From Planctomycetota bacterium (GTDB lineage: Bacteria > Planctomycetota > Phycisphaerae > UBA1845 > UTPLA1): DNA of 6,734 nt. A program made the position numbers and the translations under genes. Positions 1 to 5,306 of this stretch are shown here, piece after piece. Location: assembly GCA_027295245.1 (NCBI GenBank), contig JAPULF010000258.1:1-6734 (forward strand), given 5' to 3'. Within the stretch, counting starts at the first letter, position 1. The number at the start of each line of letters is the position of its first letter. Under the pieces are notes generated by a model that had not been told where the DNA came from, made no database searches, and saw only the letters and a program-made list of their open reading frames with translations.

Positions 1-694
1 AGTCCCCAAGCGCAAAGCCCCTCCGGCGACGGCCCAAGCCGGTACCGCCCTGGTGGTTCCCCGCACATTCACGACCGAAGAAACCGAACAACGCCGCATT
101 CAGCTTGCCCAGATCGACGATAACGAGGTCAAGGGCTGCACCCAATGCGGGCTCTCGGCAACCCGCATCAAGACCGTGTACGGCGTCGGCAGCCCGACGG
201 CCCGCATCGCATTTGTCGGCGAGGCCCCTGGGCACGACGAGGATGTGAGCGGCGAGCCGTTCGTCGGCCGGGCGGGCCGTCTGCTTACCGACATGATCCA
301 GAAGGGCATGGGATTGCGCCGCGAGGATGTATACATTTGTAACGTCTTGAAGTGCCGCCCTCCCGAGAATCGAAACCCGGCCCCGGACGAGGTCGTCGCG
401 TGCAAGGACTATCTCCGGCGCCAACTGGAGATCATCCAACCGGAGTTGATCATCGCGTTGGGTTCGCCGGCCGCCCAAACCTTGCTCGGGACGCGCGACG
501 GCATCGGCCGTCTCCGCGGCCGCTTCCACGACTTCTATCCCAGCGGCACGCCCCTGGAGGGCAATCCCATCCCCCTGATGGCCACCTATCACCCCGCCTA
601 TCTCCTGCGCAGCCCCGGCGAAAAGAAAAAGGTCTGGGCCGACCTCAAATTGGTCATGGCCCGCCTCGGCATTCCCCTGCCGAAGCGCGGGTAG
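1..694 (+). CDS. Uracil-DNA glycosylase, family 4 (4Fe-4S type), 5'-partial
   Basis: Removes uracil from DNA by cutting the base-sugar bond, the first step of base excision repair in the cytoplasm. Counting from the GTG at 53, the sequence shows the catalytic motif GEAPG (56-60) followed by the family 4 run ending in GEPFVGRAG (67-75), the NVLKCRPPENRNP segment (97-109), and the second active-site motif HPAYLLR (180-186). Four cysteines (29 and 32 as CTQC, then 101 and 117) match the iron-sulphur ligand pattern of family 4 enzymes. The stop is TAG at 692-694. The frame has no stop back to base 2 and the extra codons are rich in Pro, Ala and Lys, so the GTG at 53, which has no visible ribosome binding site, is probably internal and the true start lies outside the window; an N-terminal low-complexity extension is likely. 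The assignment to family 4 is firm; the exact start is unknown. Confidence 0.93.
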   Translation, partial: VPKRKAPPATAQAGTALVVPRTFTTEETEQRRIQLAQIDDNEVKGCTQCGLSATRIKTVYGVGSPTARIAFVGEAPGHDEDVSGEPFVGRAGRLLTDMIQKGMGLRREDVYICNVLKCRPPENRNPAPDEVVACKDYLRRQLEIIQPELIIALGSPAAQTLLGTRDGIGRLRGRFHDFYPSGTPLEGNPIPLMATYHPAYLLRSPGEKKKVWADLKLVMARLGIPLPKRG

Positions 695-729
695 GCCCTT
701 TCTTGTCTCGGGCGAATTCCGCGCAGCGG

Positions 730-762
730 CGGCGTTCGCCGGGGAGCCTCGGCGTCTCGCCG
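730..762. other. Two tandem small hairpins downstream of the glycosylase gene
   Basis: Two near-identical palindromes lie 36 bases after the glycosylase stop: CGGCG-TT-CGCCG at 730-741 and CGGCG-TCT-CGCCG at 750-762. Neither is followed by a T-run, so they are not classic intrinsic terminators. They could protect a transcript 3' end or be a chance product of high GC. The function is unknown. Confidence 0.3.
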
Positions 763-817
763 GTGCGTATTCGCGTTTGGGAAAGCCGAGCACGGCCTGA
801 CCGGGCCGATCCGGCAA

Positions 818-846
818 TTGACACCCCTTTTCGCGGCTACTACGCT
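818..846 (+). promoter_or_regulatory. Sigma-70-like promoter for the aldehyde dehydrogenase gene
   Basis: A perfect -35 box TTGACA (818-823) is followed after exactly 17 bases by TACGCT (841-846), which keeps the TA and the final T of the consensus -10. Transcription would begin near 853, giving a leader of about 90 bases before the ATG at 945. The -10 match is only moderate, so the call rests mainly on the -35 box, the spacing and the position. Confidence 0.5.
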
Positions 847-875
847 ACCGCGTTAAGTGTTCGACCGTCGGCCCG

Positions 876-899
876 GGTGGTTTTCAAACGCCAACCGCC
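876..899 (+). other. Hairpin in the aldehyde dehydrogenase leader
   Basis: GGTGGTT (876-882) can pair with AACCGCC (893-899) across a 10-base loop, with one G-U pair. It lies inside the predicted 5' untranslated region, about 33 bases before the Shine-Dalgarno sequence. It might influence mRNA stability or translation, but there is no T-run and it matches no riboswitch class I recognise. Confidence 0.3.
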
Positions 900-944
900 G
901 GTGCAATCAACAACCGCCTCATCGACAGAATCAGGAGCAAGGAA

Positions 945-2417
945 ATGGCCACCGCAACCGCGACCCCGCCGGACGTGGAAATCAAATACAACAAGTGTCT
1001 CATCGACGGCAACTGGGTCGATGCCGTGGATGGCAAGACCTTTGAGACGCCGAACCCGGCAACCGGCGAGGTGCTGACCCGGCTCGCCGAGGGCGACGCC
1101 AAGGACATCGACAAGGCCGTATCCGCGGCCCGCAAGGCCTTCGAGACCGGCAAGTGGCCGAAGATGACGGCGACGCAGCGCGGCAAGCTGATGTACAAGT
1201 TGGCCGATCTGATCGAAGAAAACCGAGAGGAGCTGGCCAAGCTCGAAACCCTCGACAACGGCAAGCCCTACAAGGAAGCCCTCAACATCGACGTGCCGCT
1301 GACGGCCGCCTGCTATCGATACTTCGCCGGATGGGCCGACAAGATCCACGGCAAGACCATCCCGATCAACGGTCCCTACTTCTGCTACACGCGGCATGAA
1401 CCGGTCGGCGTCTGTGGCCAGATCATCCCCTGGAATTTCCCTATGCTCATGCAGGCATGGAAATGGGGACCGGCCCTCGCCGCCGGCAACACCGTCATTC
1501 TCAAGCCCGCCGAACAGACCCCCCTTACCGCCCTGTTCATCGGACAGTTGGCCCTCGAGGCCGGCTATCCCGCGGGCGTCGCCAACGTCGTGCCGGGCAT
1601 GGGCCCCACCGCCGGCGGGGCCTTGGCCACGCACATGGACGTTGACAAGGTGGCGTTCACCGGCTCGACCGAGGTGGGCCATCTCGTGATGGCAGGCGCC
1701 GCCAAAAGCAACCTCAAGCGGGTCAGCCTCGAACTGGGCGGCAAGAGCCCGAACATCGTGTTTGCCGACGCCGATATCGACGCCGCCGTGCAGGGGGCGT
1801 ACTTTGCCCTGTTCTTCAATCAGGGCCAGTGCTGCTGCGCCGGTTCGCGCCTCTTTGTCGAGGAGAGCCTGCACGATGAATTCACCGCCCGACTGGTGGA
1901 AATCGCCAAGAGCCGCACGGTCGGCGATCCGTTTGACGCCGCGACCCAGCAGGGTCCGCAGGTCAGCCTCGAACAATTCGACCGCGTCATGGGCTACATC
2001 GACAAGGGCAAGCGCGAGGGCGCCAACATGCTGTGCGGCGGCAACCGCGTCGGCGACCGGGGATACTTCATCGAGCCAACAGTCTTCGACAACGTCGAAG
2101 ACGAAATGACGATCGCGAAAGAAGAAATATTCGGCCCGGTCATGAGTGTCATCAAGTTCAAGGACATCGACGAAGTCGCCCAGCGGGCCAACAAGACGCC
2201 CTACGGCCTGGCCGCCGCGGTCTGGACCAAGGACATCGAAAAGGCCATGCGGATTTCGAATTCGGTGCGTGCCGGCACGGTGTGGGTCAACTGCTACGAC
2301 GTGTTCGATGCCGCCGCCCCCTTCGGCGGGTTCAAGCAGTCCGGCATCGGTCGGGAATTGGGCGAGTACGGCCTGGAAGAATACACCGAGGTAAAGACGG
2401 TCACAATCAAGGTATAG
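945..2417 (+). CDS. NAD-dependent aldehyde dehydrogenase, ALDH1/2 class
   Basis: Oxidises an aldehyde to the carboxylic acid with NAD(P)+ in the cytoplasm; the class usually prefers NAD+. At 490 residues it is full length for the ALDH superfamily. Visible landmarks are PWNFP with the oxyanion Asn164, the cofactor-loop motif FTGSTEVG (238-245), the general base Glu263 in LELGGKSPN, the triple cysteine GQCCCAG (294-300) with the catalytic Cys as the middle one (297), EEIFGPV (393-399), and the C-terminal [16 protein letters not shown]. All key residues sit at a constant offset of five from the human ALDH2 numbering (169, 268, 302, 399) as I recall it, and the C-terminal half reads very much like ALDH1/ALDH2. 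The ATG at 945 is preceded by AGGAG (933-937) with seven bases of spacing. It has its own promoter and is followed by a strong terminator, so it is probably monocistronic. The natural substrate cannot be told from sequence; simple aliphatic aldehydes, including acetaldehyde, are plausible. Confidence 0.97.
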   Translation: MATATATPPDVEIKYNKCLIDGNWVDAVDGKTFETPNPATGEVLTRLAEGDAKDIDKAVSAARKAFETGKWPKMTATQRGKLMYKLADLIEENREELAKLETLDNGKPYKEALNIDVPLTAACYRYFAGWADKIHGKTIPINGPYFCYTRHEPVGVCGQIIPWNFPMLMQAWKWGPALAAGNTVILKPAEQTPLTALFIGQLALEAGYPAGVANVVPGMGPTAGGALATHMDVDKVAFTGSTEVGHLVMAGAAKSNLKRVSLELGGKSPNIVFADADIDAAVQGAYFALFFNQGQCCCAGSRLFVEESLHDEFTARLVEIAKSRTVGDPFDAATQQGPQVSLEQFDRVMGYIDKGKREGANMLCGGNRVGDRGYFIEPTVFDNVEDEMTIAKEEIFGPVMSVIKFKDIDEVAQRANKTPYGLAAAVWTKDIEKAMRISNSVRAGTVWVNCYDVFDAAAPFGGFKQSGIGRELGEYGLEEYTEVKTVTIKV

Positions 2418-2443
2418 ACGGTCGTAATTGTCAAACAACCGTC

Positions 2444-2473
2444 ACGCCGCCCCCTTGCGGGCGGCGTTTTCTT
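2444..2473 (+). terminator. Intrinsic terminator of the aldehyde dehydrogenase gene
   Basis: A perfect 9-bp stem, ACGCCGCCC (2444-2452) with GGGCGGCGT (2459-2467), closes a six-base loop and runs straight into TTTTCTT. It begins 27 bases after the stop codon of the aldehyde dehydrogenase gene. Confidence 0.88.
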
Positions 2474-2518
2474 GCGCGCACCGAAGCGCCGCCCATTGCG
2501 GGCGCTGTATTGGGCGCG
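2445..2518 (+). repeat. Imperfect tandem duplication of the terminator hairpin, about 42-bp unit
   Basis: The hairpin core at 2445-2463 recurs at 2487-2504: both copies read CGCCGCCC, a short C/A-T-T-G-C loop, then GGGCG, differing by one deletion and one or two substitutions. The flanks (TTGCGCGC near 2472 and TTGGGCGCG near 2510) also look related. The second copy can still fold through AGCGCC (2485-2490) and GGCGCT (2501-2506) but lacks a T-run. It looks like a local duplication that has decayed, though two independent GC hairpins cannot be excluded. Confidence 0.5.
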
Positions 2519-2553
2519 AAAAAAAAGGCGTCGGCCACCGGACGCCGACGCCT
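2519..2553 (-). terminator. Intrinsic terminator of the minus-strand lipoprotein gene
   Basis: Read on the minus strand, a perfect 10-bp stem, AGGCGTCGGC with GCCGACGCCT (plus-strand arms 2526-2535 and 2544-2553), closes an eight-base loop and is followed by eight T residues (the A-run at 2519-2526 on the plus strand). It lies 34 bases past the lipoprotein stop codon and faces the aldehyde dehydrogenase terminator. Confidence 0.9.
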
Positions 2554-2587
2554 CGAGTTAATCTGTCAGTGTGGGTGATGTCGGCGA

Positions 2588-3826
2588 TCAGCGATCAATC
2601 GCCGAAGCCCGCCGCCACACCACGTGAAAGCCTCGCATGTCCTTGAGCTTGTCGCGATCGTATCGATAGACCGTCGGGTCTTCGATAAAGTCGCCCGTTT
2701 CGTGCTCGGCCAGGGCAACCTCCGCGACCTCGGCCCGTCTGTCCGGAAGAATCACCCGCGCCGAGGCGGCCCCCTTGCCGGTGAACTTGCCGATCACACG
2801 CATGCCGAAATTCGGCGAAAAGCCGAATTCCGCGGCCCCGCCCCGGTTGAATTCAATCGACTGCACCGGGCTGACCCACACGAAGCCGGGGCCGTTCGGG
2901 GCGTTGCCCGCCCAATGCTCCGTGAACTCCAGGGCGGCGTGGTACGAAATGCCGTACTTGCCCGCGGGCAAGGCCAGGGGCTCGGGCAACGCCACGTTGT
3001 TCCACCAGCCGTTACGCCGCGAATCATGGTTTTGAACATCGAGTCGGAGAATACGCTCGCCGACCGTGTTCTCGTCCGTACCCGAGTAAATCTCGAGGCG
3101 CTTGCTGCGCGGCTCATCCATTCCAAACACATAGAACTGCAGGCGGTGCAGCTCGACGTCCTGATTGAACTCGATCGGCACGACCATGCGCGGTGCAAGA
3201 TTGTCCGCCACGTCGATCACGTGCCATGTGTCGATAAAGGGCACCCTCTGGTTAATCGCTTGCGGCTTGCCGGAATCGTGTAGCAACTGAAGCCCGGTCA
3301 ATCCGCCCAGCCCGTCGTCCGTACCCGCCCCACCGCCGCCGGGGACCACATTCACGATCCCTGGAGCACTGAAAAAGTTCGTGCGGGTCCCATCCGTTGC
3401 CCGGGCCTTGACGATATAGGCGCCGTACGGAAAGAAGCCGGCAATCAGGTCCTGGCTCGCCGAGGTCACCCCGGCCGGAAAAACAAGGCCGGCCGCTAGA
3501 TCGATCTCGTTGCCGTTCTCATTATCCGCGTCCGTATCGAGAAACAGCGCAACCGTCGCATCGGTGGCAGTGTCCACGCTGAATTCCAGGCTCGCGACCT
3601 GATCATCGCGAACGCTGGTTGTCCCGTTCGGCGACGTGAATCGGACGATCGGTCCGGTCTCGGACGTCGCCGTCCCTCCCGGCACCGTGACCCCGTTGTC
3701 GGCCGTCGGCGTCGTAGGGATCACCGGCGTCTGCTCGCAACCCACCAGGGTCGCCAAACCGAGGGCCACGGCATACGTCATCGTGGCCGAAATGCGATTA
3801 AACTTGTATGAGTTATTCAATTCCAT
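2588..3826 (-). CDS. Predicted lipoprotein of unknown function with beta-rich domains
   Basis: I do not recognise a named family. The 412-residue product opens with a lipoprotein signal peptide: basic residues K8 and R11, a hydrophobic stretch, and the lipobox LVGC with Cys30 as the predicted lipidated residue, so it should be exported and membrane anchored. A Thr/Pro-rich spacer follows, then a beta-rich region (about 58-161) that looks Ig-like and holds an Asp/Asn-rich loop starting DTDADNENG (97-105), possibly calcium binding. A Gly-rich linker (163-175) leads to a second, larger beta-rich region (about 178-348), then a charged tail. The ATG at 3826 is chosen because AAGGAG sits eight bases before it; an ATG at 3844 would add six codons but places that ribosome binding site inside the gene. 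A candidate promoter lies upstream and a strong terminator follows. The gene is on the same strand as the prepilin-like gene, 227 bases downstream of it, which hints at a shared envelope setting but proves no link. Existence of the gene is well supported; its role is open. Confidence 0.85.
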   Translation of the reverse strand: MELNNSYKFNRISATMTYAVALGLATLVGCEQTPVIPTTPTADNGVTVPGGTATSETGPIVRFTSPNGTTSVRDDQVASLEFSVDTATDATVALFLDTDADNENGNEIDLAAGLVFPAGVTSASQDLIAGFFPYGAYIVKARATDGTRTNFFSAPGIVNVVPGGGGAGTDDGLGGLTGLQLLHDSGKPQAINQRVPFIDTWHVIDVADNLAPRMVVPIEFNQDVELHRLQFYVFGMDEPRSKRLEIYSGTDENTVGERILRLDVQNHDSRRNGWWNNVALPEPLALPAGKYGISYHAALEFTEHWAGNAPNGPGFVWVSPVQSIEFNRGGAAEFGFSPNFGMRVIGKFTGKGAASARVILPDRRAEVAEVALAEHETGDFIEDPTVYRYDRDKLKDMRGFHVVWRRASAIDR

Positions 3827-3834
3827 GGCGACAA

Positions 3835-3840
3835 CTCCTT
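3835..3840 (-). promoter_or_regulatory. Ribosome binding site fixing the lipoprotein start
   Basis: The minus strand reads AAGGAG here, followed by eight bases and then ATG at 3826-3824. This strong Shine-Dalgarno match selects the 412-residue form over the version starting at 3844. Confidence 0.75.
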
Positions 3841-3921
3841 CCATTACTGATCGTCACCCGCCGATTGGGAACGCTCGAAGACCGGCCCCCGTGTACGCGC
3901 GCGGCATTCGATTGCCTGCAC

Positions 3922-3950
3922 ATTGTACCAAACTCGTCTCAAGGGGTCGA
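3922..3950 (-). promoter_or_regulatory. Candidate promoter for the lipoprotein gene
   Basis: On the minus strand TCGACC (plus 3945-3950, four of six to TTGACA) is followed after 17 bases by TACAAT (plus 3922-3927, five of six to TATAAT). The start of transcription would be near 3915, giving a leader of about 90 bases. Its place in the gap after the prepilin gene suggests independent transcription of the lipoprotein gene. Confidence 0.42.
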
Positions 3951-4053
3951 ATCGCGGGATTCCTCGCGAAAAGGGACCCGAGAACAATCGTCACGAACTC
4001 GGGTGCAAAAAACTCTTTTCTCGGGCCTGGCAGGCCACTCCACCTTGCAATCT

Positions 4054-5037
4054 CTACGGTCCCGAAAGGGTCCAGGCCTCGTCGCGACCACTGGCGGACC
4101 ACTTCACGTTGGAACCGTCCAAACCGACCGAACCATCGGGCTCCATCTGATAGCCCAAGTCCTCCAGTCTCTCGGCGGACCCGTGGCCGTCTACCCACTG
4201 TATGTTAGCCCGACCCAGGTGTCGGTCATCGGCACTGCTGCGAAAACCGTCCCGATCGGCGATTTCCCCGTCGGCGGAGTCTATCCGGGGCGGGTCCAAA
4301 TTGAACCCCTCGTTTCCGAGGTGCTCCGCACCGCGATCGTTGTTCAAGTATTCCGCCCGCTGGTCGGGCGGAAATGCCGCTGCCGTCCCCATGCTGTCTC
4401 CGACGGCGACGCAACGGGAAGGATCGCGAATGTCGGTAACGACCATGGGCCAATTCTTGAACGAGTTCGGGTCGCCCGAATCCCGCAGACGCGAATTCCC
4501 CAGAAACTGGTAGTTGTAGCCGTAGCTGCCATTGCGTTCGTCGGTCCAGTTGGACCGGGCCGAACACACGTAAACATTGCTGAAGTAGTTCTGCCGGTCG
4601 CCGGGCTCCCCGAAGCGATCCGTCATCGACCGACTGGGCATGGGTTGTTCGAAAGGCTGAATCCCCACGTTGGTACCCATCATCGCCAAAAAGGTCGGCC
4701 GGTATTTCCAGCCCCCCAAGACCAACGCCCGCCAGTTATCGTCGTCCAGCCTGGGCAATCGCCCCGGAACCAACTGGTCGCGGTGATCGGTCGAGTACAT
4801 GACGAGGCCTTGCCCGAGCGTCCGAAGATGGGCCAAACACACCGTCGCCTGGCCGCGCTGCCGAGCCGCGGACAGACTGGGCACAAGGATCGAGAGAAGC
4901 AGTGCGATGATAGCGATGACCACCAGAAGCTCGATCAGCGTGAACCCACGGCGAATCCTCGAATCACTGCCCGCACGCCCAACGCGCCTCGCCATGGCGT
5001 CATTCGATGCTCGATCTCGATTCGTTGCCGGCCGCAT
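4054..5037 (-). CDS. Prepilin-like protein: N-terminal methylation signal and H-X9-DG domain
   Basis: A secreted pseudopilin-type protein of the group abundant in planctomycetes. A basic leader ends at RRG (29-31), followed by FTLIELLVVIAIIALLLSIL: prepilin peptidase is expected to cut after Gly31 and methylate Phe32, with the conserved Glu36 at mature position 5. The hydrophobic helix spans about 32-54, then LSAARQRGQATVCLAHLRTLGQGL, the usual continuation in this group. Near the end, His273 is followed by exactly nine residues and Asp283-Gly284 within ANIQWVDGH, the H-X9-DG motif; 43 residues follow. Such proteins are thought to join type II secretion or type IV pilus-like assemblies, but the role of this one is unknown. 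The ATG at 5037 is chosen because GAGGG lies six bases upstream; the TTG at 5091 sits next to a TATAAT box and is unlikely, and Met15 has no visible ribosome binding site. Length from this start is 327 residues. Only a weak terminator-like structure follows the stop, so read-through to the lipoprotein gene is possible. Confidence 0.93.
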   Translation of the reverse strand: MRPATNRDRASNDAMARRVGRAGSDSRIRRGFTLIELLVVIAIIALLLSILVPSLSAARQRGQATVCLAHLRTLGQGLVMYSTDHRDQLVPGRLPRLDDDNWRALVLGGWKYRPTFLAMMGTNVGIQPFEQPMPSRSMTDRFGEPGDRQNYFSNVYVCSARSNWTDERNGSYGYNYQFLGNSRLRDSGDPNSFKNWPMVVTDIRDPSRCVAVGDSMGTAAAFPPDQRAEYLNNDRGAEHLGNEGFNLDPPRIDSADGEIADRDGFRSSADDRHLGRANIQWVDGHGSAERLEDLGYQMEPDGSVGLDGSNVKWSASGRDEAWTLSGP

Positions 5038-5043
5038 GGAATT

Positions 5044-5048
5044 CCCTC
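5044..5048 (-). promoter_or_regulatory. Ribosome binding site fixing the prepilin start
   Basis: The minus strand reads GAGGG, then six bases, then ATG at 5037-5035. This supports the 327-residue form with a 31-residue leader. Confidence 0.6.
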
Positions 5049-5093
5049 GGCGCCGCGCTGTTACGACTCTCCGCCGTCCGCGAGCCATCAAGC

Positions 5094-5099
5094 ATTATA
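5094..5099 (-). promoter_or_regulatory. TATAAT -10 box for the prepilin gene
   Basis: A perfect TATAAT on the minus strand lies 56 bases before the chosen ATG, so transcription would start near 5087 with a leader of about 50 bases. The -35 region is poor: ACGTCA at an 18-base spacing matches only three of six positions. An activator or another sigma factor may be involved, or the box may be chance. Confidence 0.4.
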
Positions 5100-5223
5100 C
5101 TCCCCGCCGTCCCTTTCTGACGTAGTCTGGTGAATTTGCCCGAGCGGAAGTCCGCTGCATAAAAACCGGCTGCCGGGACCTGTCCGAATCGAAACACGGC
5201 ATGGCTGGCGTGATCTCCGTTCG

Positions 5224-5241
5224 GGCGGCTATCATGCCGCC
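5224..5241. promoter_or_regulatory. Inverted repeat with TATCAT centre upstream of the transporter
   Basis: GGCGGC (5224-5229) and GCCGCC (5236-5241) are perfect inverted arms around TATCAT (5230-5235), itself five of six to a -10 box on the plus strand. It could be an operator over a promoter or a leader hairpin of the transporter gene, whose start is 66 bases downstream. No good -35 element is visible 16-18 bases upstream, so this is tentative. The rest of 5100-5297 shows no gene that I can support. Confidence 0.3.
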
Positions 5242-5297
5242 GCTGCACGACGGTAGGCGGTTCCCGGACCTACCTCGAATCCTCACCCGATCGATCT

Positions 5298-5301
5298 GGA
5301 G
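5298..5301 (+). promoter_or_regulatory. Ribosome binding site of the transporter gene
   Basis: GGAG lies five bases before the ATG at 5307 but only two before the ATG at 5304, so the second of the two adjacent ATG codons is the better start. Confidence 0.55.
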
Positions 5302-5306
5302 TCATG

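Noticed and set aside
352..1077. Plus-strand open frame of 241 codons running from the glycosylase gene into the aldehyde dehydrogenase gene
   Set aside because: It is an out-of-frame reading of two well supported genes, with an Arg/Pro-rich product typical of a shifted frame.
840..2438. Minus-strand open frame of 532 codons lying over the aldehyde dehydrogenase gene
   Set aside because: It is a shadow: the plus-strand gene has complete catalytic motifs, and the antisense product is a Gly/Asp/Val/Leu-rich sequence with no recognisable domain. Long antisense frames are expected opposite GC-rich genes.
4007..4036. Possible minus-strand terminator after the prepilin-like gene
   Set aside because: The stem GGCCT/AGGCC is only five base pairs and the six-T run begins 11 bases after it, too far for a normal intrinsic terminator.
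3808..5133. Plus-strand open frame of 441 codons
   Set aside because: It lies opposite the prepilin-like gene, which has unmistakable motifs, and overlaps the lipoprotein start. Its product is Arg/Pro/Val-rich with no domain and no convincing start signal.
5144..5155. Small palindrome GCGGA-AG-TCCGC followed by CATAAAAA
   Set aside because: It is too short to be more than chance in GC-rich DNA, and the TTGCCC/CATAAA promoter reading around it is weak at both boxes.
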